A stretch of 64,000 nt of DNA from Oryzias latipes. Lineage: Eukaryota > Chordata > Actinopteri > Beloniformes > Adrianichthyidae. Location: positions 24,736,955-24,800,954 of the forward strand of contig NC_019866.2 of NCBI RefSeq assembly GCF_002234675.1, read 5' to 3'. This document shows positions 1 to 10,258 of the stretch, in pieces (position 1 is the first letter of the stretch; every line of letters starts with the position of its first letter). The position numbers were made by a program, and so were the translations under genes. The notes under the pieces are model-generated. The model had not been told where the DNA came from, searched no databases, and saw only the letters and a program-made list of their open reading frames with translations.

Positions 1-126
1 TGTTCTCTTTTTTATTTTTATTTATATTATTCTTACTCTTTTTTTCCTGTCAGTTGTTATGGTAACGAACAAATTTCCCACGTGTGGGATCAATAAAGTA
101 TTTCTGATTCTGATTCTGATTCTGAT

Positions 127-131
<5 letters not shown>
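1..131 (+). repeat. 3' end of an unassigned LINE or SINE with a GATTCT-repeat tail
   Basis: An AATAAA-like block at about 92-97 is followed directly by a short tandem array of TTCTGA units (about 103-131). This layout, a short 3' UTR ending in a simple repeat, is common at the 3' end of fish non-LTR retrotransposons. The window cuts off the body of the element, so the family is not assigned. Confidence 0.45.

Positions 132-213
<82 letters not shown>
131..213. repeat. (AT)n microsatellite
   Basis: About 80 bases of uninterrupted AT dinucleotide lie between the GATTCT tail of the upstream element and the R4-like LINE. It encodes only a low-complexity Tyr/Ile run and is not a gene. Confidence 0.95.
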
Positions 214-216
<3 letters not shown>

Positions 217-218
<2 letters not shown>

Positions 219-2007
219 GTACAACATCAACAGGACTCTAAGAGCCTTCATAGGAAACTCAATGAAGCTGTGGAAAACCACCCTTGAAGCCAATGGGAAG
301 CCACTTGCACAAGTGTCCATCAAATGTGGGATATACCAAGGTGATGCTCTGTCCCCACTGCTGTTCTGCATAGGTCTGAACCCCCTCAGCCAAATAATCA
401 ACAAGACTGGCTATGGATACCGACTCAGAAATGGGGCCAACATCAGTCACCTCCTCTACATGGATGACATCAGGCTATATGCTAAGAGCGAGCGTGACAT
501 TGACTCCCTGATCCACACCACCAGGATCTACAGTACTGACATTGGGATGTCATTCGGCCTCGAGAAATGCTGCCGGATGGTGACTAAGAGAGGCAAGGTA
601 GTCCAGACAGGAGGGGTCTTACTCCCAGAAGGAACAATAGCAGACATCGAGGACAGTTACAAGTACCTTGGAATTCCACAGGCAAATGGCAACCTGGAGC
701 AGGCAACAAGGAAAGCTGCAACAGCTATATACCTCCAACGAGTAAGGCAAGTCCTGAGAAGCCAGCTCAATGGCAAGAACAAGACCCGGGCAATAAACAG
801 CTACGCACTGCCAGTTATCAGATACCCTGCAGGAATCATAAGATGGCCAAAGGAAGAGATACAGACCACGGATGTTAAAACACGAAAGCTCCTCACCATG
901 GATGGAGGGTTCCATCCCAAATCCAGCACCCTGAGACTGTATGCTAGCCGCAAGGAAGGAGGCCGAGGACTAGTGAGCGTAGAAGCCACTATCCAGGATG
1001 AAACATCCAAGATACACAAGCTCAAGCCCACAACTGACAGTGTGCTCAGTGAATGTCTCAGGCAATGGAGAGCAGAGGACACAGTGCTGGAGGACAGATC
1101 CTCATGGGAGGACAAACCCCTGCATGGGACGTACCACCGGACCATAACTGAAGTGGCTGATATCAAGAAGTCCTACCAATGGCTAGAAAAGGCTGGCCTA
1201 CAGGACAGCACCGAAGCGCTCATCCTGGCAGCTCAGGAACAAGCCCTGAGCACCAGAGCCATAGAGGCTCAGATCTACCACACCAGACAAGACCCAAGGT
1301 GTAGATCTACCACACCAGACGAGACCCAAGGTGTAGAGTTCTACCACACCAGACAAGACCCAAGGTGTAGATCTACCACACCAGACGAGACCCAAGGTGT
1401 AGAGTTCTACCACACCAGACAAGACCCAATGTGTAGGCTGTGCAAAGAGGCGCCTGAAACAATCCAGCACATAACTGCAGGATGTAAGATGCTGGCAGGG
1501 AAAGCATACATGGAGCGCCACAATCAAGTGGCTGGAATAATATAGAGGAACATGTGTGCAGAATATGAACTGGAAACCCCAAGGTCAAAATGAGAAACAC
1601 CTCTGAAGGTAGTAGAGAATGAGAGGGCAAAGATCCTGTGGGACTTCCAGATCCAGACTGATAGGATGGTAATGGAGAACCAACCAGACATTGTAGTGGT
1701 GGATAAAGAACAGAGGAAAGCCGTTGTGGTGGATGTGGCAGTGCCAAGCGATGGGAACATCAGGAAGAAGGAACATGACAAACTGGAGAAATACCAGGGA
1801 CTCAGACAAGAACTGGCGAAAACCTGGAAAGTGAAGGTGACAGTGGTGCCTGTGGTAATTGGAGCACTCGGGGCAGTATCCCCCAAGCTGGAGGAGTGGC
1901 TACAACAGATACCTGGAAAGACCTCAGACCTCTCAGTCCAGAAAAGTGCAGTGCTAGGAACAGCTAAGATACTGCGCAGGACCCTCAAGCTCCCAGGCTT
2001 CTGGTAG
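217..2007 (+). pseudogene. R4-clade (Rex6/Dong-like) LINE: reverse transcriptase C-terminal part plus restriction-like endonuclease, 5' truncated
   Basis: One reading frame runs from 217 to the TAG at 1543-1545 and continues in the same frame to TAG at 2005-2007, broken only by that TAG and a TGA at 1591-1593. The first part carries RT motif B (QGDALSPLLF), motif C as YMDD instead of the usual YADD, and a thumb region. A CxxC...H...C finger (CRLC, then HITAGC) follows near 1433-1490. The second part has a PD...D...K-type endonuclease signature (QPDIVVVD followed by VVVDVAVP). RT followed by a Cys/His finger and a C-terminal restriction-like endonuclease is the architecture of R2/R4-type LINEs, and Rex6 is the abundant fish R4 member. 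The N-terminal RT motifs are missing, so the copy is 5' truncated. Family placement is inferred from motif order; R2 is the alternative. Confidence 0.75.
1274..1434 (+). repeat. Five-copy 32/34-bp tandem repeat inside the LINE ORF
   Basis: Near-identical units start with TCTACCACACCAGA at 1274, 1306, 1340, 1372 and 1406. Spacing alternates 32, 34, 32, 34 bp, so each pair totals 66 bp and the frame is restored every second copy. Odd copies read YHTRQDP... and even copies read the same bases in another frame as TTPDETQG.... The last copy runs into the Cys/His finger. Confidence 0.9.
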
Positions 2008-3153
2008 AGGACCCCAGCTTGGAGGAGAAACCACCCGTGGAGGGTAAGAGGGGCGTTTTTTAATTTATTTTTTTATGTATGTATACATATAAATACATGC
2101 TGTGCGTTTACTTTGTTCGTCCTTTTCCTCCAAGTAGAAAATCTTTCTTTTGCTGATGATGCAGCCGTATTACTTTTTTGATGGGCGTATAATCTTCGTA
2201 CGCCGTCATTCAAATTTCAGACTCTGTCTCACTGCTTTGGTCAAAATAGGGTTGAGCCGGGGTGTTTCTTTTTGCCTACGTGTCCTTTCATCTGGCAGTT
2301 ATGTTGTTTCAACCTTAGTTATTTCTTCCTGTTGTGTTTACTTCTTTTTAGCAACACGAGTGTGGGAAGGGGAGTGGATGATGACACCTATGCGATGTAC
2401 AATGCTTTGAATGTCATAATAAAAGCGCATGCTTGTCTCTTTGGAAGAAGAAAATTTCATTTTTTGTCATTTTAACAATAATTCATACTTTCTTTTTATG
2501 TAGTCAGTTATGTGAATCCATGGCTGAGGATCTCCTAAAACTGTAAAAACAAACTGTAAAGTTTACATGCTGTTTGTGATCTGTGATCTTCCGTAGCAAA
2601 ATATTATTTTAAAGTTTGATTTTCTTTAAGAGAGAGAGAGATTTAAAGCACATATTTTATGCTCCACACGTGTTTTGGAATAGAATAACAGCATCAATAG
2701 GCTAAAGAATGACGGCTCACCAAAGCAGACTCAATGTATTTAACAGAAGAAGCTTTTTTAACTTTTATGTTTATTTTATAAGCGTCTTATTTTTTAAGAA
2801 CTCGTTTTATTTTGTCTAAAGTGAAAGAAAAAAATTTACTCATGAAAAAAATGCTATTTTCTCTTATATTTCAACTTTTATTGATGAAAATAAAACAATA
2901 GTTCAGATACTAATTTTAATCGTAATCAAATGTAACGGAGACGGAGCTCGGATGTTGTTTTTCTGCTGCGTCACGCTGGTCGCTACACTAACATGAATAA
3001 ATACAAAAACCGTTTGATTTGATCTGCTGCTCCTTCTGGGTTTTACGCAGAGAAAAACGGACCCGAATGGTTGAAGACGGCAGAATCCCTACGAACAGAA
3101 CCGACCCAAAGTCCATGTCTGCCTCCAAACACGTCAATATAAGACAGAGACTC

Positions 3154-3181
3154 CTGATTGGTCAGAATCTGGACCAATCAG
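3154..3181. promoter_or_regulatory. Inverted pair of CCAAT boxes (10-bp perfect dyad)
   Basis: CTGATTGGTC at 3154-3163 and its exact reverse complement GACCAATCAG at 3172-3181 are separated by 8 bases. Each arm contains a CCAAT/ATTGG NF-Y-type site. It lies about 1 kb upstream of the MHC class I exons, and Y-box (ATTGG) elements are part of class I promoters. A role as the promoter of this gene is only a guess, since no first exon was found. Confidence 0.35.
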
Positions 3182-3533
3182 CAGCTGTTTGATGGCAGCT
3201 TTGTCACGCTGAACCGAAACCTATGAGAGCAAAATCAAAGATAGGAAAAAGCGAGATGAGACACAACGCAGGAGAAAAACATTTTTTGCAAACGCAAAAA
3301 CATTTTTGGAAAGCAAAAATCAAAATTTTGAAGGCAAAAAATTTTTTAAAAATTGAGAGACAGGGCGATAGAAAGAAAGACAGGCAGGCTGTGGAGTTTT
3401 TTCATTTTTTCCTGATTGTCTGAAAAAAAAACATTTGTTGTCAAAACGATGAGACGAAGCTGCAAAGCTGTGAAAACAGAAGCTTCACTTTGATACAAAC
3501 TCTTCTTTAGTCTCTCAGCTACATCAATAACAT

Positions 3534-3568
3534 TCATTATCATCATCATCATTATCATCATCATCATC
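3534..3568. repeat. (ATC/ATT)n microsatellite
   Basis: A short trinucleotide array of TCA/TTA units is visible. It gives a run of methionines and isoleucines on the reverse strand but no gene. Confidence 0.85.
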
Positions 3569-4245
3569 AAAATCTTGAGGGTCTTGTAAAAAAGTTTAGA
3601 TCTTTTTTTATGTCAAACCTTTTTTTAAATATAATTTTTCTATAAAACCTGTAATAACTGAAATGTTTGGATCATAATGTCTATAATTATTTCAATATCA
3701 TTTTTATATAAATATCTCACTCATTTAGTTTAAAATATAAACAATTTCTATCATTTCCTGTCTCAATTAGAGCAATAATCTTTCATTTGTTTTTGTTTTT
3801 TTATGGATTCAGTTTTCATAAAATAATCAGGTCAAAAATGTTTTGGTGGAATTTTCTTAATTTCTGCTGCATTTCTGAGTCTTAAAACTAATGTTGGAGA
3901 GATTTCGATCAAACTTTTTAGTCAAAGTGTTTAGTTTGGATCAGGACTTTATGTTAAACCTCTATGAGAACATTGCAAAGAGGTTTGAGGTTTTAAAAAC
4001 CAGAAAAATTCAAATGTTTAAATGTTTTTAAGCCTTAAATGTCTCTTTGTCTCTGATATGAAGTGTTTTGTTCCTCAGGAGGCTGTGGAGAAAAGAATCA
4101 GTGTTTGGATCAGTGACTTCAGAGTCTTCATGTCTGAAACAGTTGATTTATTGTAGAACAAACATCCTGAAGGAGTTTCTGTGTCTCTGATTCTAAACTG
4201 TCATTGTGTTCAGATTGACTGAGGTTCTGTGTTCTTGTCTCTCAG

Positions 4246-6086
4246 GTGTTCTTGTGGTGCAGTTGATGTGTGGATGTGAGTGGGATGAAGAAACTGGAGA
4301 GGTCAAAGGTTATAGTCAACTAGGTTATGATGGAGAAGACTTCCTTTCTTTTGACCTGAAGACAGAATCATGGACTGCTGCAAACCAGTTTGCTGAAATC
4401 ATGAAACATCAGTGGGACAATAACAAACCTTTCAATGCAGGATGGAAAAACGACCTAGATGAGATTTTTCCTAAATGGCTGAAGGAATTTGTGAACTTAG
4501 GAAGGAGATTTCTGATGAGAACAGGTAAACTCTCATGATGTTCTTAGTGTTTTGGAAACCTGAGAATAGATTCATCTCTGGACATATTTTACAGCTGAAT
4601 TAATAAGTCTGCATGTACCTAGTACCCACTGAAAAGGATTCACAAAAATCCATAAACAAATCCAAACTACAGTTGTCGGGGATGTCCAAAAAGTTTTGCA
4701 ATGATTATGGGATGGCCACAGGACCTACAGATTTGGTATTTTAGGCTTTATTTTAGTCTTAGGTGTTTTTTATGTCCTTTCTCTGCTTTGTAATCTTAGA
4801 ATGACACCTATATTGTACATTATTGTCATTAACATATCCAGAACAAAGAATATTAACATGAAGCATGTTAGAAGTTGACATAATGAGTGACCTTGTTAAA
4901 TATTGTTCAAATCTAAATGAAACAGAAACATTTCAACTTCCTCCTTCTTCCAGTTCTTCCATCAGTGTCTCTCCTCCAGAAGTCCTCCTCCTCTCCAGTC
5001 AGCTGTCATGCTACAGGTTTCTATCCGGACAGAGCCGACCTGTTCTGGAGGAGAGATGGAGAGGAGATCCATGAAGGAGTAAAGAAAGGACAGATCCTCC
5101 CCAACAATGATGGAACTTTCCAGATGAGCGTTGATCTCCAACTTCCACCAGAAGCAGAAACGCATAGATATGAATGTGTGTTTCAGCTCTCTGGAGTCAA
5201 AGAAGACGTCATCACTGAACTGGAGAAAGAACAGATCAATACCAATGAAGGTATAACTAATTCAAGTTGGAGGAATTCAAACTAAACCTCTTTGTCTTTT
5301 TATGTTCTAGAACCTTTACCAAAGAGCCGTTTGGATCAGTTTCCTACAGAAATAAAACACAGGGAGCAGCATCAGCCTTTGGAAAACCTGGTGTTTTCAG
5401 TGAACGGCATCATTTCACTCGTTATTTAAGTTTTCACTCGTCCTGCTGCCGCCTTTCTATCCGTTCACGTGCTGTTCAGCTCCAAGTTGCTTTTGCAGGT
5501 CTTTTTAGAAGAATCCCATAATAGACTCTAGTCCGCGTTCATAGCTGCAGACACCCCCCCTCCGTGGGTTCATGCTGCTCTCTTCCTACAAGGCACCACG
5601 ACAATCTTAGAACATAAAAAGTTGGGTTGCTGACCCTTGATCTAGAGGAGTGAAGTGATGGTTTTTAGTGTTTTCCAGCTCAGAAAGTTCTCTTTTCTTC
5701 TATCTGCTTCTTTGATTGTTGCTGTTTTCCAAAAGTAATGTGTTACCACTCTCTCTGGTCCTTGTCAGCAAACATGCGGCTGAGTTCTGAAGTAGTTGAA
5801 GGTTTGATAGCCTCCTTCTGAAAAGACCAGATAGCAGAGCATTACAGGCTGTAACTTCACCTCCACAACAGTGTTTTTAGTTGGACTCATGCATGTTTTT
5901 TTCATGTGTTCATGTTGTTTTCTGCTTACAGGTTTGAAGCCTCCCAGTTGGAAGATCATCACTGGTGTTGTTGTTGCTGTTGTTGTTGATGTTGTCGCTG
6001 TGGTTGCAATCATTGTTTACTATAGAAAGAAGGGTCAGAGTCCCAGATCCAGAACAGAAGTAGAACTAACTCAAATGTCTGCTTAG
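4246..6086 (+). pseudogene. MHC class I heavy chain, 3' exons only (alpha-2, alpha-3, transmembrane/cytoplasmic)
   Basis: Three exons splice in consistent phase 1: alpha-2 4246-4524 (279 bp), alpha-3 4954-5250 (297 bp) and transmembrane plus tail 5932-6086. Alpha-2 has the class I hallmark CGCEWDEETG and ends in a WLKEFV...LMRT helix. Alpha-3 has the Ig C1 pattern SCHATGFYPD...YECVFQ with both cysteines. The last exon has about 20 hydrophobic residues (interrupted by one Asp), then YYRKKG and a tail ending in MSA before TAG at 6084-6086. Class I heavy chains bind beta-2 microglobulin and present peptide at the cell surface. No leader or alpha-1 exon is visible in the 4 kb upstream, and the second alpha-2 cysteine (before P-K-W) is Phe (TTT). 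It is therefore either a truncated pseudogene or a gene whose first exons lie outside the window or were displaced by repeats. Lineage (U, Z, L or other) is not resolved. Confidence 0.85.
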
Positions 6087-6399
6087 TTACATTTATCTCA
6101 AGTTATCTTTACCCCAGATGCAGTTTAACTAAATTGAAAGTATGATTTACTAGTAAATGGCAGAGATTTTTACCAATTTTTACGTTTCCATTGAGTGAAC
6201 AAGAATTTTACTGTTGCTATTTAAAAGACCATCTTGTTGCAATTTGCCCTACATTGGCAAAGAAAGAACAAAATAAAAGTCCCAAAAGACAAACAAGAAG
6301 TGTGTATTTTGTTCAGTCTTGTTGTGAACATTCATGTCATGACACCATTGGTAGGAAAGACCAAACTGATGAAGGGTTTCATCCTTTCCTCTCAAGGTT

Positions 6400-7387
6400 C
6401 AGTGTCTTTAACAGGACCTGAGGACAGCAGTTTACCAAACACCATTTTATTGGATTCTGGTGCAAATCAGTTTGTGTTTCTAAGCAGTGTGTTACCTTTT
6501 TCATCTGATTCCTCCTGTGGTTATGATACTTTAGTATGAGGACTCAAAGTGAGTGTTGTCAGAGCCTCTATGGATAAAGTTGTCTTACAGTCTCCACTTG
6601 TTGCTGGACCAGTCATGGTTGCACTCAGAGATCAAAAATACTCAATAGTCCTGTAGTTCCAAATACTGATGCTTCTGTTGCTGACAACTCCTCCATTGTT
6701 TTCCCTTCTTGTGTTGTCATGCGTGCACAAGCGCGAAAGATGGTTGTTGTTCTTAATCTATCTGTTGTTGTGCAATGATGTTGTGAAAAATGAAAAGGTT
6801 AAATCTGAAGGGGAAAATCTGAGAAGGGTGTGAATGATCATTTGTCATTTGTGGATTCTACTCTAACCTTTGCTGCAGACGAGAGGGAATTTATTCAAGC
6901 TCAAGCTGTTAGCAAACTGTAACTGCTGTTGACTCTGGCAGGAGGAAGTTGCCATACAACATTCATATGATCTGTTGGTGCGGACCTGGTTCCCCCCCCT
7001 GCACCTGGTGACCTAGACTGGAAAGTTGTTGAGCAAGTGGTAGTTCCACAGAAATTTAAAAAAAAAACGTAGAATCTTATTCTTCTACATTTCTTTTGGC
7101 CCGGTTTGAAGTCTGGTGTATGTGCATATTACCGGTCATGACATGTGTGTCACATGAGTGGAAAACCAAATCAAATCATTCCTCCCGCTCCCCTGAACCC
7201 CATTCCTGTGATCGGGGAACCCCTTGAACATCTTGTCCTAGATTGTGGTGGTCCTCTACCTAAAACTAAGTCAGGACAGCAGTACGTCTTAACTCTAATG
7301 TGAGCTGCAACACGCTATCCTGAGGCAATACCTTTGCGCACACTCAAGGCAAAAAACAAGTCCTTGTGAATTTCTTTTCTACATTTG
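6400..7387 (+). mobile_element. Gmr1-like Ty3/gypsy retrotransposon relic, part 1: protease, spacer, integrase start
   Basis: In the plus direction the translated fragments show an aspartic protease motif (LLDSGA, about 6450), a spacer containing MRAQARK, and then pieces of an integrase. The integrase pieces are a zinc-finger part (SCHVCH near 7125-7145) and the start of the core domain (DCGGPLPKTKSGQQY near 7240-7290). Many stops and frameshifts make it a dead relic. Integrase coming directly after protease, before RT, is the domain order described for Gmr1-type fish elements and differs from standard gypsy. The sequence is interrupted at about 7388 by a minus-strand LINE and resumes at about 8872. 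Confidence 0.75.
6673..7271 (+). repeat. Upstream copy of a duplicated gypsy segment
   Basis: This segment, from TTCTGTTGCTGACAACTCC to CCTAAAACTAAG, recurs at 10259-10909 with only scattered single-base differences, such as GCGCGAAAG versus GCACGAAAG. The upstream copy lacks about 50 bases near 7053 that are present in the other copy and that encode part of the integrase zinc domain. Confidence 0.9.
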
Positions 7388-8871
7388 TTCAATTCAATTC
7401 AATTCAATTCAATTTTATTTGTATAGCCCAAAATCAGAACAACAGTCGTCTCGATGGGCCTCGAAGTAAAACATGAACTCAAAAGGATCACGAATACAAA
7501 TAGTTCAATAGGAAAATACTAAAATGAACTAACAAACTGACTAAGCTATACTGGCATCCCTGCCCTTAGACCCCCCTTCACGGTAAGGAAAAACTCCCCA
7601 AAAAAACGGATTCCGGAAAAAACGAAGAAACCTCAGGGGTGTCCACATGAAGGAGGGATCCTCCCCCAGGACGGGCAGGCGATTTACCAGAACTCTTAAA
7701 GAAGAATTAACTTATCTAAATCTACAACTACATATATAAAGTCCAGCAGACGAGCTTCATCCAGCCGTGGTTGTGGGGACAGTCGGGGGCGCGAGTCGAG
7801 CCGGAGACAGGAACCACAGCCAGGTGTAGGAGCAGGAGCAGAGACGAGGTACTCGGTCAGGAACTGGAGCACGGATGAGCCAACTGGAATCTGGAAGCAC
7901 TCCCACTCCCCAGGAGGGGAAAGAGGGAAAGAGGGACAATACATGAATCACTGCACCAAACAGAGGCATGGAGAACTAAATGATGAATAATGATCAAGAA
8001 TAGAGGAGAGGAAGGGTAGAAGTAAAAAAGGAAAGAGGACAGAACCCCAGTGCACCATAGTTACCCCAGCTTCAACTTCTAGCAGCCTTTTAAAAGAAAT
8101 AGTTATTATTAAGTTTAATTTAAACAAACTAACATTAAGTTAAATAATCTCTGAATACTAACTAGTCTGACAATAAGCCTGTCCAAAGAGGAATGTTTTC
8201 AGTCTAGCTTTGAATGTAGAAACTGAGTCGGCCTCTCTTATATGAGCTGGGAGTTTATTCCATAAAACAGGGGCTTGGTGGCTAAACGCTCTACCTCCAA
8301 CCGTACTTTGACTAATTCTAGGAACCACAAGCAGTCCTGCATTTAGTGAGTGAAGTGTTCTCATTGGATGGTAAGGGACTATGAGGTCCTTAATATAGGA
8401 CGGGGCCATTCCATGTAAGGCTTTATAGGTTAACAGGAGGATCTTGAACTTGATTCTGGAATCAACTGGGATCCAGTGAAGTGAAACTAACACAGGAGTG
8501 ATGTGATCTCTTCTGCTAGTTCCTGCTAACAATCTAGCTGCTGCGTTCTGAACAAGCTGGAGACTTCTTAAGGAACTCTTAGGACACGCTGCTAACAAGG
8601 AGTTACAGTAATCCAGTCTAGACGTAACAAATGCATGGATGAGTTTTTCAGCATCACTCTTAGAAAGTATATTTCTGATCTTAGCAATATTCCGCAGGTG
8701 AAAAAAGGAAGTTCTGCACGCCTGAGATATGTGAGCCTTAAATGATAAATCCTGGTCAAATAAAACCCCAAGGTTTCTAACTAACTTTGTCTGGCCAAAG
8801 TTTATCCAAACGGACCAGAGCTCAAACTTCATGTCTCGCATCTTCAGTAAAGTCCTCAAAACACTCTCCAT
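7388..8871 (-). mobile_element. 5'-truncated LINE (L2/Rex1-like RT C-terminal region and 3' UTR) inserted in the gypsy integrase
   Basis: An open frame on the minus strand (8871 to 8158) encodes the region downstream of the RT catalytic core in CR1/L2-type elements: SRLDYCNSLLA, LQLVQNAAARLL, HITPVL.SLHWIPV and APVLWNKLP motifs. A 3' UTR follows, ending in a short TTGAA-type simple repeat at 7388-7415 (read on the plus strand as AATTC repeats). The 5' end is abruptly truncated against gypsy integrase sequence at about 8871. It is a typical dead-on-arrival LINE insertion, younger than the gypsy element it interrupts. Confidence 0.8.
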
Positions 8872-10258
8872 TACACATCCAATGTCAAGTGCATATCATC
8901 CCCAGTCAAGGTGACCTAGAATGTCATCAAACCCTGAAGTCTATGATTAGAAAATTCTGTCTAGAATCCAGAAAGGACTAGGATGAGGGGCTTCATTTTC
9001 TAATGCTGGCATCACGTGAGAACAAACATGAATCCACTAGATTCAGGCCTTCAGAGCTTCTTTTTGGTCATGCTGTTCGAGGTACGCTTAAGTTATTGAA
9101 AGTAATATTTTTGTACTATGTTAAACATGTCAAGCACTACCAGCTTCAACAGGAGGTCAGCTACCTTCTGAAGGATGATTTGCTCGTAGCTCCAGCTCAT
9201 GGAGTTCTCCAAGTCTGCTTTTACCCTGACCTGACAACAATTTCCACTTTTGCACAGACTTTCAAAAAATGAACAAGGTCACTAAAACTGATTTGTATCC
9301 ATAACTAGGCATGAAAGATTGTCTTGACTGGGTTGGTTCTGACAAATATGCCACAAAGTTAGAATTGTTAAAAGGTCATTGGGAAGTTCCGTGAACTTCT
9401 CGCGTCTCTGAGATCTCTGCATTTGTCACCCCAGATCAGTTTTAACAATATACAGTTATGCCATTTGGTCTTAAAAAAGCCCCTGTAAGGTTTCAGTGCC
9501 TCATGCACACTGTTCTCTCAGGTACAGGTACGTGTGAGGTGTATCTGGATGACATCGTTGTGTATTCATCTACATGGGAATCTCACATGGCCACCTTGAG
9601 GGAAGTTTTTGATTGCTTGTGTAAAGCCTCGCTAACCCTTAACTTGGCTAAATGTGAGTTTGGAACAGCTACAGTGTCTTAACTTGGTAAAGAGGTTGGT
9701 CATGGACACGCCTGCGCTCTCACAGACAAGATTCACGCCATTGTTAGTTTTCCTGTCCCCCAAAATCACAAAGAACCTTTCTTGGACGTTTAACATGTTT
9801 CTTGGATGGTGGATGCCAGCGCCTTTGGAGCAGGAGCTGTTCTGTTCTAAGAAGACAATATAGCTATTGACCATCCAACTTCAACAAACTCCGGGTTCCT
9901 TGCTGCACCACTGAGAAGGAAGCACTGTCTCTGCTGTTAGTGCTTTAATATTTGGAGGTATATCTTGGTTCCAGTTCACCTCCTGTTGCCGTTTACACCG
10001 ACCACAACCCTTTAGTTTTCCTGTCCAGAAAGCAAAATGCAAACTAACGTTTTATGCGATGGTCTTTGTTGGTGCAAGATTTCAACATTAAAATCCTTCA
10101 TAAAAAAGGGTCTGAAAAGGTGTTGGCTTATGCCCTTTCACCTGAACGCAGCTCAGAGTAAATTAAATGCCAAATGTAAAAACTCCTTTGGAAAGGAAGT
10201 CTTAACTTGGGTAGGGGGTGTTACAGCGGTGGCTGCATTACTTTCCTTTTTCTTTTTA
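8872..10258 (+). mobile_element. Gmr1-like gypsy relic, part 2: integrase C-terminal part, reverse transcriptase, RNase H
   Basis: Fragments in shifting frames show the end of the integrase core (SQGDLECHQTLKSM about 8900-8950; SELLFGHAVRG about 9050). RT follows at about 9130-9680 with MPFGLKKAP and the catalytic YLDDIVVYSS. RNase H pieces are VDASAFGAGAVLF (about 9808-9845), YTDHNPLVFLS (about 9995-10025) and an ADALS-like end (YALS, about 10125). A deletion removes the segment between RT and RNase H near 9780-9800. Multiple stops show it is non-functional. Together with part 1 it gives the order PR-IN-RT-RH. Confidence 0.8.

Larger units (their letters stand above)
2008..4200. other. Gene-free AT-rich stretch between the LINE and the MHC class I exons
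   Basis: I see no coding exon here. The first 100 bases are probably the LINE 3' UTR, ending in a T-rich run. The rest is AT-rich, with an AG run (2630-2640), a CCAAT dyad at 3154-3181 and an ATC/ATT microsatellite near 3534-3568. I searched by eye for an MHC class I alpha-1 exon or signal-peptide exon in all frames and did not find one. Confidence 0.6.

Noticed and set aside
59-241. 60-codon frame of Ile/Tyr repeats
   Set aside because: It is translation of the (AT)n microsatellite.
1274-1434. CRISPR-like array
   Set aside because: Units are directly adjacent without spacers, lie inside a LINE ORF and occur in a vertebrate genome.
5267-5521. Possible extra MHC class I exon between alpha-3 and transmembrane exons
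   Set aside because: Alpha-3 (ending 5250) splices directly and in phase to 5932. The 5310-5520 sequence has no MHC or connecting-peptide features.
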